A program made the translations under genes and the position numbers. The notes beneath the pieces are model-generated. The model saw only the letters and a program-made list of their open reading frames with translations, was not told the DNA's origin and did no database searches. A DNA stretch of 64,000 nucleotides from Pseudomonadota bacterium (lineage in GTDB: Bacteria > Myxococcota_A > Polyangia > Polyangiales > Polyangiaceae). The first letter of the stretch is position 1; each line of letters opens with the position of its first letter. The DNA is taken from the NCBI GenBank assembly GCA_023423895.1, contig JAFAER010000240.1:22273-86272 (forward strand). Direction: 5' to 3'. Shown here in pieces: positions 43,096 through 52,357 of this stretch.

Positions 43096-44307
43096 TCAGC
43101 GCGGCTTCGCCGTGAGCGCGCCCCCGATGATGAGCTTCTGGATCTCCGTCGTGCCCTCGTAGATGCGGAGCGGACGGATCTCGCGGTAGAGGCGGTCGAG
43201 GACGTTCCCTTCGGTGACGCCGAGCCCACCGAACAGCTGGACGCCGCGGTCGATGATGCGCTGCGCGGCTTCGGTGGCGAACATCTTCGCCATCGCGACC
43301 GAGACGCCGTCGCTGCGCGCGCCGTCGCTGCGCGGCTGATCCTTCTCCCACGCGGCCCGGCACACGAGGAGGCGCGCTGCGTCGAGCTCCGTCGCCATCT
43401 CCGCGATCGCGGCCTGCGTGAGCTGGAATTCGGAGAGCGCCTTTCCGAACTGCTGGCGCTCCGTCACGCGTGCGATCGACTCGTCGATCGCGCGACGCGC
43501 CATCCCGACCGCGGCGGCGCCGACCGAGGTGCGGAACACATCGAGCGTCCCGAGCGCGAGGCGCAGCCCCATGCCCACCTGGCCGAGGAGCGCGGACGCC
43601 GGAACGCGACAGCCGCGCATCGTGAGGCGACCGAGCGGGTGATCGACGCTCATCGGAATGCGCTCCGTGACGAGGCCCTTCGAGCCCGCCGCGCTCGACT
43701 CGACCAGGAAGGCGCTGATGCCCTTCTTGCCGGCCGAGGGGTCTGCATTCGCGAAGACGACGTAGTGCTTCGCGATGCCGACGTTCGAGATGAAGACCTT
43801 GTCGCCGTCGAGGACCCATTCCTCGCCCTCGCGCCGGGCGGTCGTCCGCATCGACGCGACGTCGCTGCCCGCCTCCGGCTCCGTCAGCGCAAAGGCGCAG
43901 ACGCGCTCGCCACTCATCGCCTCCGCGAGGACGGCGGCGCGCTTGTCGGCCTCGCCGGCGAGCAGGATCGGATGTGAGCCGAGGCCCTGGACCGCGAAGA
44001 TCGAGTCGGCGAGCGGCGACGAATAAGCGAGCGCCTCGCGGACGACGCAGAGCGCGCGGACGTCGACGGCACGCCCGTCGGCTGCCCAGGCGCCTCCGCC
44101 CTGCGTCGCAGGGACGAGGAGCTTCAAGTGCCCGAGCTCACCGAGCCGCGGGATGACGCGCGCGGGATCGTGCAGCGCCGCGTCGCCGTCGTCGATCGCG
44201 TCGCACCGCTGGCCGAGCTCGCGATGCGGCTCGTCGAAGAACATCGGCAGCGCCGACCACGACGGCTTGATCTTGCGCGGCGCTCCCGAGACGACCGATC
44301 CCGACAT
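43096..44307 (-). CDS. Acyl-CoA dehydrogenase
   Basis: A 403-residue flavoenzyme. The family signature AFALTEPEAGSDVASM lies at about 137-152. The active-site region near the C-terminus, QLFGGLGVTEGNVLDRLYRE then RIYEGTTEIQ, carries the catalytic Glu position of short/medium-chain dehydrogenases. It oxidises acyl-CoA to trans-2-enoyl-CoA, passing electrons to ETF. It starts 2 bp after the enoyl-CoA hydratase stop, so the two successive beta-oxidation steps are encoded together. It is the last gene of the RidA-MarR-hydratase-dehydrogenase unit. Confidence 0.94.
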   Translation of the reverse strand: MSGSVVSGAPRKIKPSWSALPMFFDEPHRELGQRCDAIDDGDAALHDPARVIPRLGELGHLKLLVPATQGGGAWAADGRAVDVRALCVVREALAYSSPLADSIFAVQGLGSHPILLAGEADKRAAVLAEAMSGERVCAFALTEPEAGSDVASMRTTARREGEEWVLDGDKVFISNVGIAKHYVVFANADPSAGKKGISAFLVESSAAGSKGLVTERIPMSVDHPLGRLTMRGCRVPASALLGQVGMGLRLALGTLDVFRTSVGAAAVGMARRAIDESIARVTERQQFGKALSEFQLTQAAIAEMATELDAARLLVCRAAWEKDQPRSDGARSDGVSVAMAKMFATEAAQRIIDRGVQLFGGLGVTEGNVLDRLYREIRPLRIYEGTTEIQKLIIGGALTAKPR

Positions 44308-44309
44308 GT

Positions 44310-45161
44310 TCACTTCCTCCCGGCGTCCTTCGACCCGCGACCACCATCGAAGGGGCCGCTCGCGCCCTCGAACACGATCGGGCGCTTGGCGACCCAGGCG
44401 TCGTACGACGCGCGGAAGTCGGGGTGCTGCATGCAGATCGCCTGCACCTGCGCCTCCGCCTCGATCGCCTGATCGAGCGTCATGCCGTGCTCGCTCTCGA
44501 GCATCTGCTTCGTCATCGAGTGCGCGAACGCGGGGCCCGACGCGAGGCGCTCCGCGAGGGCGCGCGCGGTCGCGACGCACTCCTCCGGCGCGACGACCTT
44601 GCCGAACAGACCGATGCGGTGAGCTTCCTCCGCGCCGATGATGTCGCCGAGGAACAGGAGCTCCGTCGCACGGCCGAGGCCGACGACGCGCGGGAGCAGG
44701 TACGTCGCTCCCATGTCCGCGCCGCAGAGGCCGACCTTCGGGAAGATGAAGCCAATTTTTGCCGACGAGCTCGCGATGCGGAAGTCGCACGCGAGCGCGA
44801 TGACGGCGCCCGCGCCGACGGCGGTCCCGTTCACGGCAGCGATCACGGGCCGGCGAAGCGCGCGGATGTTCCGGATGAGCGCGCCGGTCACGCGCGTGAA
44901 GGCGACGAGGCCCTTCATGTCCCGCGAGAAGAGCTCGCCGATGATGCTCTCGACGTCGCCGCCCGAGCAGAACGCCCGGCCTTCGCCGGTGATCACGACG
45001 GAGCGGACGGCGTCTTCGTGATCGAGCGCGGCGAACGTGTCGCGGAGCTCCTCGTAGACCTCGAACGTCAGCGAGTTGAGGCGATCGGGCCGGCTCAGCG
45101 TGATCGTGGCGACCCCGCTCGTCGAGAGCTCGTACTTGAAGGTCTTCGGCTGGATGGTCAT
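44310..45161 (-). CDS. Enoyl-CoA hydratase/isomerase (crotonase family)
   Basis: A 283-residue crotonase-fold enzyme. Its oxyanion-hole regions are AFCSGGDVESI and VNGTAVGAGAVIALACDFRIAS, with the helix GLCGADMGATYLLPRVVG after the second. In classical hydratases, two Glu act as base and acid; here the segment usually carrying the first Glu reads GADMGATYLL, so isomerase-like or other crotonase chemistry is possible. ATG at 45161 (MTIQPKTFKYEL) sits 40 bp after the MarR gene. Acts before or after the neighbouring acyl-CoA dehydrogenase in acyl-CoA degradation. Confidence 0.9.
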   Translation of the reverse strand: MTIQPKTFKYELSTSGVATITLSRPDRLNSLTFEVYEELRDTFAALDHEDAVRSVVITGEGRAFCSGGDVESIIGELFSRDMKGLVAFTRVTGALIRNIRALRRPVIAAVNGTAVGAGAVIALACDFRIASSSAKIGFIFPKVGLCGADMGATYLLPRVVGLGRATELLFLGDIIGAEEAHRIGLFGKVVAPEECVATARALAERLASGPAFAHSMTKQMLESEHGMTLDQAIEAEAQVQAICMQHPDFRASYDAWVAKRPIVFEGASGPFDGGRGSKDAGRK

Positions 45162-45201
45162 CGTTTCCTCGTGCTCGTTCTCGTGATGCGCGCGGGAGGC
45201 G

Positions 45202-45708
45202 TCACCGCTCGTTCGGTAGCAGATGCTCTCGCAGGCCGCCGAGCAGTCGTCGGAGATCGCGCCGATCTTGCGCCGGCAGCCCGCCGATGAGCTCGTGGAC
45301 GTGCCGGGCATGCAGCGGCAAGAGCTCACGGATGAGCGCGCGTCCTTCGTCCGTGAGCCACACGCGCGCGACGCGGCGGTCACTCGGCTCGGGGCGACGC
45401 TCGACGAGGCCGTCACGCTCGGCGCGGTCGACGAGACCAGTCACGTTCCCGGCCGTGACCAGCAGCGCACGGCTGAGCCCGGCGAGCGTCTGCCCGTCGT
45501 CGCGCTCGAGGCTCGCGAGCAGGTCGAAGCGCGCGAGCGTCATCTTGTCTTCGAGCTCACGCCGGAGCTCGGTCAGCATCAACGCATGACAACGCAGAAG
45601 GCGGAACCAGATGCTGACCGACTCGTCGACCGTGAGATCCGGTCGACGCACGGCGCGGCGTCCGCTCCGGCCGCCGTTCTTGCGCGCAGACGTGGCGGCG
45701 GCCGGCAC
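45202..45708 (-). CDS. MarR-family transcriptional regulator
   Basis: A 168-residue winged-helix regulator. The recognition and wing are LSRALLVTAGNVTGLVDRAERDGLV then RRPEPSDRRVARVWLTDEG, the latter with the family's DxRxxxVxLT wing motif. A basic lead (about 1-27, with SARKNGGRSGRRAVRRP) precedes the dimer helix. The start is a GTG at 45708, 8 bp beyond the RidA stop codon; no ATG is available in frame. MarR proteins usually repress their own operon and respond to aromatic or acyl-CoA ligands, so this one probably controls the hydratase and dehydrogenase genes behind it. Confidence 0.88.
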   Translation of the reverse strand: MPAAATSARKNGGRSGRRAVRRPDLTVDESVSIWFRLLRCHALMLTELRRELEDKMTLARFDLLASLERDDGQTLAGLSRALLVTAGNVTGLVDRAERDGLVERRPEPSDRRVARVWLTDEGRALIRELLPLHARHVHELIGGLPAQDRRDLRRLLGGLREHLLPNER

Positions 45709-45716
45709 GGCGGCGA

Positions 45717-46115
45717 TCAGGCGGGAAGCATCGCGACGCCCTCGATCTCGACGCAAGCGCCGGGCTCGAGGAGGCCTGCCACCTTCACGAGGCTCATCGC
45801 GGGGTAATACTTGCCGAGGCGCGCGCGCCAGCCTTCGCCGATAGCGGGGGTCGCGGCGCGATACGCCTCGAGGTCGGTCACGAACGCCACGAGCTTCACG
45901 AGATGCTCCGTCGCGCCGCCCGCTTCGCGGACGACCGCGATGACGTTGTCGAGTGCCTGGAGGAACTGCGTCGCGAAGTCCGGGCTGACGATGCGGGCGT
46001 CCTTGTCCCACGCGATCTGGCCCGCGATGTAGAGCGTACGACCCTGCGCGACGACGCCGTTCGAATAGCCGCGCGGCTTCGGGAAGTGCGGCGGCGTGAT
46101 GACTTGGTATGCCAT
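45717..46115 (-). CDS. RidA/YjgF/TdcF-family protein lacking the usual catalytic Arg
   Basis: A 132-residue protein of typical RidA length: PRGYSNGVVAQGRTLYIAGQIA at about 12-33, DNVIAVVREAGGATEHLVKL, and VEIEGVAML at the end. In active RidA imine deaminases the motif PAR-x-x-V carries the catalytic Arg; here it is YPAMSLVKV, so Arg is replaced. It thus belongs to a Rid subfamily of uncertain activity. It is the first gene of the RidA-MarR-hydratase-dehydrogenase unit (8-bp gap to MarR), which hints at a role with a 2-aminoacrylate-like or acyl-derived reactive product. Confidence 0.9.
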   Translation of the reverse strand: MAYQVITPPHFPKPRGYSNGVVAQGRTLYIAGQIAWDKDARIVSPDFATQFLQALDNVIAVVREAGGATEHLVKLVAFVTDLEAYRAATPAIGEGWRARLGKYYPAMSLVKVAGLLEPGACVEIEGVAMLPA

Positions 46116-46200
46116 GGAGGACTCCTCGTGCCGCTCGCAAGAGCGCGCGGAAGGCTTAGGCTCGATTCCTTGAGATGTAAAGCATCGCCGGCTCCCCACC

Positions 46201-47211
46201 TCACCTGCGCGCGGCCCGCGTCAATCGATCCCGCACCGCCCACCATGACGCGTCGTCCGTGGGGACCTCCTCGATCACGAGGAGATCGACGCGTGCGGCA
46301 TCCACCGTGTGAAGCGCGGCGAAGAGCGCCTGCGCGTAGGCCTCCGGCGCGGCGGGCAGCACGAGCAGCGGCGAGCACCCCGCTGCCGCGGAGCGCCCCT
46401 CTTCGGTGTGCACGATCGCGCCGATCCGCGCTCGGTCGAGGCCGGCTCCCGCAATCGCCGCGGCCACGCCCTCGCCCTTCTCGGCGAGGAGCACCTTGGT
46501 CCGCGGAGCGTAGTGCTTCGCGGCCATGCCCGGTGCGGCGCGTGCGGCATCGCCCTCGATCGTCGCGGTCTCGTGGACGACGCGCGGATCGATGGCGCGC
46601 AGGCGCTCGAGCGACACCGCTCCAGGGCGGAGCACACGCGGCGGATCGCCCAGCGCGAGGACGGTCGACTCGATCCCGAACGCACATGGCCCGCCGTCGA
46701 GCACGAGATCGACGCGATCGCCGAGCGATCGAACGACGTGTTCGGCCGTCGTCGGCGACACGTGTTTGTGCGCGTTCGCGCTCGGCGCGGCGAGCGGCTC
46801 GCCGACGGCACGGATGAGCGCGAGCGCGACCTCGTGTTTCGGGGCGCGAATGCCGACCGTGGCAAGCCCCCCGCTGACCTCGAGCGGCACCCGCGACGCG
46901 CGCGGCACGACGAGCGTGAGCGGCCCCGGCCAGAGCTCGTTCACGAGACGCGACGCGGTCGCGCTCCACGACGACGAGAGCGTCCGCGCCATCGGCTCGC
47001 CGTCGACGTGGAGGATCACCGGATGGCCCGCGGGCCTCTCCTTCGCGGCGAAGATCTTGGCGACCTCGTCCACGTGGAGCCCACGCGCTCCGAGGCCGTA
47101 GACGGTCTCGGTCGGAAACGCGACGAGGCCGCCACGAGCGAGCACGGCCGCGGCCTCGGCGATGACGCTGGGCTCCGGGATTCTGGGATCGACGGCAAGG
47201 ACGCGCGGCAC
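46201..47211 (-). CDS. tsaC: L-threonylcarbamoyladenylate synthase (TsaC/Sua5 family, long form)
   Basis: A 336-residue protein with the YrdC domain (about 10-200: LVAFPTETVYGLGARG, KIFAAKERPAGHPVILHV, ELWPGPLTLV, APSANAHKHVSPTTAEHV) followed by a Sua5 domain (about 225-336) joined by the linker APGMAAKHYAPRTKVLL. It makes threonylcarbamoyl-AMP from Thr, bicarbonate and ATP for tRNA t6A37 synthesis. The linker form SPGM-x-x-xHYAP is the Sua5 hallmark. The Sua5-type length and the linker set it apart from short TsaC. The gene is alone on the minus strand. Confidence 0.94.
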   Translation of the reverse strand: MPRVLAVDPRIPEPSVIAEAAAVLARGGLVAFPTETVYGLGARGLHVDEVAKIFAAKERPAGHPVILHVDGEPMARTLSSSWSATASRLVNELWPGPLTLVVPRASRVPLEVSGGLATVGIRAPKHEVALALIRAVGEPLAAPSANAHKHVSPTTAEHVVRSLGDRVDLVLDGGPCAFGIESTVLALGDPPRVLRPGAVSLERLRAIDPRVVHETATIEGDAARAAPGMAAKHYAPRTKVLLAEKGEGVAAAIAGAGLDRARIGAIVHTEEGRSAAAGCSPLLVLPAAPEAYAQALFAALHTVDAARVDLLVIEEVPTDDASWWAVRDRLTRAARR

Positions 47212-47309
47212 GGCCGGACCATAGCGCGTCTGCCGCGGGACGAGGCAGGTCGCGCAGAGCCGCGCCGAGAGGATGCCCCATGCGCACGCTCCCGGGTTAG
47301 CCTGGGCGC

Positions 47310-47978
47310 GTGAACGAGTCGCCCGCGCTCCGTCCTTCGTCTTGCCGTGATCGTGTCGTGCTGCTCCTCGTCAGCCTGGGCACGGCAGTCGCGGCCGTCG
47401 CGTGTGGCGGCGGCGGCTCCGCGAAGAACCCCGCGAACCGCGCTGCGGCGACCGACGCCGGAGCGGAAGCCGGCTCCGGTCCGAGCTGGGCGACGTCCCC
47501 GCCTCCGAGCGGACTCCCGCCGATGGCATCGATGCCGCCGCCCGGCGTCGCCGGTTCGAAGAAGGCGAAGCGAAAGCCGGACGGCGCGCTGGCCTCCTGC
47601 AGCGGCGCCGCGAAGGCGCAGGCCAAAGATCCGGCCGACCTCGTGAAGCGGCTCGGTGAGAGCTGCGCGGCCGCGTCGAAGATGAAGCCCGTCTCGGCGA
47701 TGCTGCGCGGGCAGCAGTCCGATCGCGATCCGCACCAGGAGAACAAGTTCCGCGCGGAGGCGAACCACTGCTACCTCGTCTACGTCGCGGGCGACGAGTC
47801 GGTGAAAGACGTCGTCGTCGTGCTCCGCGACTCCGCCGGCGACATCGTCGCGGAGGCGCCCGGCCCCGCCGCGCCCGAAGACGGCGCGGTCTGCTTCACC
47901 GCCGCCGACGAGGTCTCGCTCCTCGTCGGCATCGGCAGCGGCAAGGGCGCGTGGGCCGCGCAGGTGTGGGGGGACTGA
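47310..47978 (+). CDS. Small hypothetical lipoprotein
   Basis: A 222-residue lipoprotein (lipobox AVAC, Cys 32) with a Gly/Ala/Pro linker. The soluble domain (about 93-222) has spaced Cys: CSGAAKAQ, ESCAAASK, NHCYLVYVAGDE, AVCFTAADE. The pattern suggests two disulfides in a small beta fold with a final WAAQVWGD strand. I do not recognise a family. It ends one base before the last gene of module B ends (opposite strand), so the transcripts converge with no terminator space. Confidence 0.7.
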   Translation: MNESPALRPSSCRDRVVLLLVSLGTAVAAVACGGGGSAKNPANRAAATDAGAEAGSGPSWATSPPPSGLPPMASMPPPGVAGSKKAKRKPDGALASCSGAAKAQAKDPADLVKRLGESCAAASKMKPVSAMLRGQQSDRDPHQENKFRAEANHCYLVYVAGDESVKDVVVVLRDSAGDIVAEAPGPAAPEDGAVCFTAADEVSLLVGIGSGKGAWAAQVWGD

Positions 47979-47979
47979 A

Positions 47980-49737
47980 TCAGTTCACGGGCGTCCCGAC
48001 GGCGTTGAGCGTGCGGAGCGCGCCGCCGCCCGGAAAGCCGTAGCTCGCGTACGGCGCGGTTCCCCAGACGGTGACGCCGACGGGACCGGCGCTCTCGACG
48101 ACGTGACGCCCCGTCCCGCACGTGCCGCTTCCGACCGTCTGAGGCTTGCTCTCCTTCGTGAGCCACACGCGCGTGTATTCGTACTCACCGGATTCGCCGA
48201 GCGGCGTCCAGTCCTCCAGCACGCCGGCGCACTCGAGCGTGACGGGAGCAAACTCCTTGCCACTCTCACGCGCTCTCACGATGACGAGCTGCGAGTTCGC
48301 ATGCGTCGTGTCGACGAGGAAGACGTATCTGCCGAGGTACTGCTCGCTCGGCAGGACGGGAACAAACTCGGGATCGCCCTGGAACCCCTGGGCCTGAGCG
48401 AACTCTTCACCCGTCATGTACGAGAAGACCGCTACGGGGTGATCCCTGTCCTGGCTCTTCACCACGAAGGGCGCCTGCGCCGAGAACATCACGGACTGCC
48501 CCGCCGCGAGCGAGACCGGTGCTTCCTTCGGTGTGAATGGCTCGTAGGTGAGGACCGTCCCGTCGACCGCCGCAGTGATCCTGAAGAGGTAGTCTTCCGG
48601 CGCCTCCTTCGCGCGACGCGAGCGATGGGGGACGACGGCATACTCCCGTCCCCATGCATGCACCGGGAACAGCGCCGTCTGCGTCGGATCACCACAACAC
48701 GTCATGCCCGTCGGAATCGCCATCGCTTGATGGCCCACGTAGACGCCGATCGGCTTGGTCGAGCCGATGCGCGATCCGGTCAGGTCCTGCTCCTGGAAGA
48801 ACTGGAGCTGCTCTCCGCGCTTCAAGCGGTACGTCTTCGCATTCCCCTTCTCGGCGCTCTCGACGTCCACTCCCGGCAGGACGTGAACGCTGCCGATGAG
48901 CGTGACCTCCGTGTCATCCTCGGCCGCGACGATCTGGGTCGTCGGGTAGAGATTCTCCGTCTGGTAGTACCGCATCTCCCACGGGCTCGTGACGACGTAG
49001 TCCGTCTTCCACGAAGCTACAGGCAAGAGCATCGTCGATGACGTCCCCTGGCCTGCGGCGCCCGCGAACGGGTAGACGCTGTAGGCGCTCACCGGGGCGG
49101 TCGTCTTGATCCGGAAGGTCGAGCCGCGCCGTGTCCCCGTCTGTGCGGTTATCTGCTTCAGCGCCGGCGTGACGCCGCCAGGGCACGCGACGGCCAAGAA
49201 CCCGGACGCCTGCTCGCTGAGGAAGAGGACCGCCACCTGTCCGGGCAGGAGCTCTCCGGTGAACGGCTCGTAGGTGGTGGTGGTGCCCTCCGTGCGCATG
49301 ATCCTGATCGACGAGCTCACGTCGAGCGGCTTGCCGTCGTACTCGGCTTCGATCCGCGCGGGGATGTCCCACGCGTTCGCGAGCACGGCGGCGAAACACG
49401 AGCCGACCGTGAGCCACTCGGGGGCCGGCTGCAGCGGTACGAACTCGCAACCCATCGTGGAGCTCATGCCGACGGCACATGCCGGAACACATTTTCCGTC
49501 GGAGCAGCCCTGATCGGCCGGACACTCGGAGATCACCTTCGTCTCGTCGCAGCCGTCCACGACCGTGCGCAGATCGCGAGCGCAGCGGAGCGTTCCCTCG
49601 CAGCTCGTCGGCGGAGGCGCCTCGACATCGGCGCCCGCATCGTCGCCGAACAACGGCTTCTCTTCGAAACCGTCGCGATCGTCACCGCACGCGAAGATGG
49701 CACCGAGGACGGCAAAGGCACACGCGATTCGTCTCAT
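47980..49737 (-). CDS. Module B gene 8: IgGFc-binding-domain lipoprotein
   Basis: A 585-residue lipoprotein with lipobox IFAC (Cys 17). The Cys-rich lead (CEGTLRCARDL, CDETKVISECPADQGCSDGKC) and the long IgGFc-binding-type domain (GSTFRIKTTAPVSAYSVYP, MLLPVASWKTDYVV, PIGVYVGHQAMAIPTG, DHPVAVFSYMTGEEFAQ, YVFLVDTTHANSQLVI) follow the module A protein (20405-22213) segment by segment, including a C-terminal LECAGVLEDWTPLGESGEYEYTR that matches LECAGVLDGWQPIGIRGEYEW. The start ATG overlaps the RCC1 gene stop by 4 nt. It is at the far end of module B, rather than third after the sigma gene as in A. Confidence 0.9.
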   Translation of the reverse strand: MRRIACAFAVLGAIFACGDDRDGFEEKPLFGDDAGADVEAPPPTSCEGTLRCARDLRTVVDGCDETKVISECPADQGCSDGKCVPACAVGMSSTMGCEFVPLQPAPEWLTVGSCFAAVLANAWDIPARIEAEYDGKPLDVSSSIRIMRTEGTTTTYEPFTGELLPGQVAVLFLSEQASGFLAVACPGGVTPALKQITAQTGTRRGSTFRIKTTAPVSAYSVYPFAGAAGQGTSSTMLLPVASWKTDYVVTSPWEMRYYQTENLYPTTQIVAAEDDTEVTLIGSVHVLPGVDVESAEKGNAKTYRLKRGEQLQFFQEQDLTGSRIGSTKPIGVYVGHQAMAIPTGMTCCGDPTQTALFPVHAWGREYAVVPHRSRRAKEAPEDYLFRITAAVDGTVLTYEPFTPKEAPVSLAAGQSVMFSAQAPFVVKSQDRDHPVAVFSYMTGEEFAQAQGFQGDPEFVPVLPSEQYLGRYVFLVDTTHANSQLVIVRARESGKEFAPVTLECAGVLEDWTPLGESGEYEYTRVWLTKESKPQTVGSGTCGTGRHVVESAGPVGVTVWGTAPYASYGFPGGGALRTLNAVGTPVN

Positions 49738-51098
49738 CGGATCAGCTCCGCTTCGGGATGTTGTGCAGGGTCGACGGTGCCGCGACCGAGCTCTCCGCGC
49801 TGGTTCGCTCCCCAGCACTTGACCGTCCCGTCGACGAGCGAGACGCAGGTCGACGCGGCGGTCAGCGCAAAAGACACGACGCGATTGCCGGCGACGTGGG
49901 TCATGTCGAGCGGTTCCTCGGCGATGTCGATCACGTCGGGCGCATACCCGAGCGCGCCGGACGTGTTGCGGCCCCATCGGAAGAGCGTGCCGCTCGAGAG
50001 GAGGATCCCTCCCTGCTCGACGTAGTTGCCCCACTTGAAGTCGACGAAGGCCGCTCCGGCCGTGATGGTCAGGTCGACCATCGTGGCTCCGTTCAAGACG
50101 TAGAGCGCTCGGGCATCCGGCAGCCATCGGGACAAGATCCCGCTCTTGTCGAGATAGCCGAACGCACCGACCCGGATCACGTCGCGTACCACCTGCGGGT
50201 CGGTGGAGATCGGCTGGGCCACGGACGACTCGCCCGCGGGGAAGTGGCCGAGGGACGCAAGGACTCCACCGTCCTGCAAGGCGACGATCGTGTCCTGGCC
50301 CAGGTCCGTGTCGTCCGCCGGCGCCGTGCCGATGGCGAGCTCGCGGATCGGCGCCGTGAAGCCCGTCATGACCTGGGGCGGGAACGTGTCTCCGTCGCCC
50401 GGAGCTGCCGCCGAGCCGATCAGCGTGCTCCGCGCGCCCCAGCACCAGAGCGCGCCGTCGCCGGACGCGATCGCACAGCCGGTCCTCGCACCGAGCGCGA
50501 CGGCCGCGGCAGGCGGAAGCCCCTCCACGCGCGTCGCGACGGGGATGCGCGCCTGATCGGAAGGACGACCGAGCTGACCGAGCTCGTTCCGGCCCCAGCA
50601 GTACACCGCGCCTTCGCCGGTGAGCGCGCACGTCCCGAGGTTCCGTCCGACGCTGATCTGCTTCACGCCGGTGAGGCCGACGACCGGGGCAGGCGTCGCG
50701 CCCTCGAGGACCGAGACGACACGACCTCGACCGAGCGCGCCATCGGCCTCGGGCGCGCCGCCGTCTGCGGGCACCTCCGCGCGAGTGCGCGAATCGCGCC
50801 CCCAGCAGCGCACGGTGCCGTCGTTCAGGAGGCCGCAGACGTGCTCGCCGCCGTTTCCGCTGACGGCGACGTAACAAGGATCCTGCGCGCACTCGACCGC
50901 GAGACGCGACGCCGGCTCGACGTCGGGGCGCGCGACATCCGGTGCGCCAGCGTCCGTCTCGGGTTCGGGAGGAGGCGAGCTCGCCGCTTCGACACCGCCG
51001 TCGATCGCCGGAGGCGCGCCATCCGACGACGACGAGCAAGCAACCGGAACCGCGAAGACGAGGATCGATGCGAAGGGCGTCAGGCGCGCGATGCTCAT
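49734..51098 (-). CDS. Module B gene 7: RCC1-repeat lipoprotein
   Basis: A 454-residue lipoprotein with lipobox PVAC (Cys 21), a Pro/Glu/Asp linker, and seven RCC1-type blades: VRCWGRDSR, VYCWGRNELGQLGRP, LWCWGARS, then weaker ones (VLASLGHFPAG, ILSRWLPDA), and LFRWGRNTSGALGY, VKCWGANQRGELGRG. The blade count (7) equals that of the module A protein at 25896-27293. Both ends overlap neighbours by 4 nt. It is placed between the second propeller gene and the IgGFc gene. Confidence 0.88.
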   Translation of the reverse strand: MSIARLTPFASILVFAVPVACSSSSDGAPPAIDGGVEAASSPPPEPETDAGAPDVARPDVEPASRLAVECAQDPCYVAVSGNGGEHVCGLLNDGTVRCWGRDSRTRAEVPADGGAPEADGALGRGRVVSVLEGATPAPVVGLTGVKQISVGRNLGTCALTGEGAVYCWGRNELGQLGRPSDQARIPVATRVEGLPPAAAVALGARTGCAIASGDGALWCWGARSTLIGSAAAPGDGDTFPPQVMTGFTAPIRELAIGTAPADDTDLGQDTIVALQDGGVLASLGHFPAGESSVAQPISTDPQVVRDVIRVGAFGYLDKSGILSRWLPDARALYVLNGATMVDLTITAGAAFVDFKWGNYVEQGGILLSSGTLFRWGRNTSGALGYAPDVIDIAEEPLDMTHVAGNRVVSFALTAASTCVSLVDGTVKCWGANQRGELGRGTVDPAQHPEAELIR

Positions 51099-52357
51099 TG
51101 GTTTCCTCCTCGGGAGGCCGCCTGGGCCGTCGCCGCGCTGCGCCTGGCGGCGATCGCTCCTTGCGGAAGCCCCTCTCGCGTCACGGCGGCACCGACGAGC
51201 CACACGTCGTCCGTTCCTCCCGCCCATATCCCGCTCAGCGCGTTGATCACCGGTCGATCGCCGATGGACGTCCGCGCGGGCGCGAGCTTCGTCCCATCCC
51301 AGCGGCAGAGCAGCGCGCCGGACGAGAACCAGCCAACTGTCGCGCTCACTGCCCGGCCCAGGCGGCTGCCGCAGCTCACGCCGTTCGTCGGGTGCGTGTA
51401 GAGATGCGCTCCGAGCTGTCCGCCGGACGCGACCGTGACGAGCTGCGTCTTCTGGATGGGCGTACCGGTCGGATCTTCCTCGGCGGTGTCGAACCAGAGC
51501 TGCCTCGTCGTCCCCGGCGGCGTTCCACGAAGCGACGAGACCTCCTGGGCCGAATCGATCGTGCTGATCGACCAGCTCGCCCCGTCGTAGTGAGCGATCG
51601 CGCCCTGACCTTCCGAACCACACGGGCTCGACGGGCACACCTTTCCGGCGACGAACACGTCGTCGGAACCAAAGCCCCAGACTCCGCGCCAGGCATATCC
51701 CTGTTCGTCGTCGGGGCCGAGGTTCGGGCGGAGGTCCTCGATGACGGCGCCCGCTGCGTCCTCGCGAACGCGAAGCACGGAGTCCACGGTCGCGATCCAC
51801 AGCTCCGTGCCGTCGCCCGTTCCCCAGACCGCGCGGATCGCGGTGACAGGCTCTTGTGTCGGGAGCTCGCGGAACGACGGCGCGCCGCCCGCACGGGCCG
51901 CGTAGTGCAAGAAGAAGTAGTGGTTGTCGCTGTCCGTCGCGACGGCCCAGACGTCGTCCTTCTTCCCTGCCCAGACGTCGCCGAAGGTGATGCTCGACGG
52001 CGTGGCGCCGTCGTACTCGTACACCTGCTCGATCGAGGTCCCGTTCCATCGCAGGACGGCGCCGCTCTGCTGTGGCAACATCCAGGCCTCATCGGCGCTC
52101 GACGCGGAGACCGCGATCAGCGGCCTGTTGCTCGGGACGGGGACGTAACAGAAGCCGTCGTCGCTGCACCCGTTCGGCGCCGCGGGGGTCGCGTCCTTCT
52201 CGGAGGCGTCGCCGCCCGCATCGAGCGAGCGGCTCGGATCGTCCACGGGCGGAGGTTTCGCCTCGACCTTCTCGTCGCCCGTGGCGCACGCCACGGAAGC
52301 GCCGAGCGCGACGACGTACGAAAGGACGACGCCCGCGGTCATACGTGCTCGGCTCAC
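51095..52357 (-). CDS. Module B gene 6: second propeller-like lipoprotein
   Basis: A 420-residue protein with a lipid-type signal ending SVAC (Cys 24), the Cys pair CSDDGFC and blade-like strands: DEAWMLPQQSGAVLRWNG, DVWAGKKDDVWAVATDSDNH, AVWGTGDGTELWIATV, GFGSDDVFVAGKVCPSSPCG and GIWAGGTDDVWLVGAAV. It corresponds to the gene at 24620-25921. The start is the GTG at 52357 (GTGA overlap with the upstream stop), the same start type as in module A, so the coupling has been kept through divergence. Confidence 0.82.
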   Translation of the reverse strand: MSRARMTAGVVLSYVVALGASVACATGDEKVEAKPPPVDDPSRSLDAGGDASEKDATPAAPNGCSDDGFCYVPVPSNRPLIAVSASSADEAWMLPQQSGAVLRWNGTSIEQVYEYDGATPSSITFGDVWAGKKDDVWAVATDSDNHYFFLHYAARAGGAPSFRELPTQEPVTAIRAVWGTGDGTELWIATVDSVLRVREDAAGAVIEDLRPNLGPDDEQGYAWRGVWGFGSDDVFVAGKVCPSSPCGSEGQGAIAHYDGASWSISTIDSAQEVSSLRGTPPGTTRQLWFDTAEEDPTGTPIQKTQLVTVASGGQLGAHLYTHPTNGVSCGSRLGRAVSATVGWFSSGALLCRWDGTKLAPARTSIGDRPVINALSGIWAGGTDDVWLVGAAVTREGLPQGAIAARRSAATAQAASRGGNQ

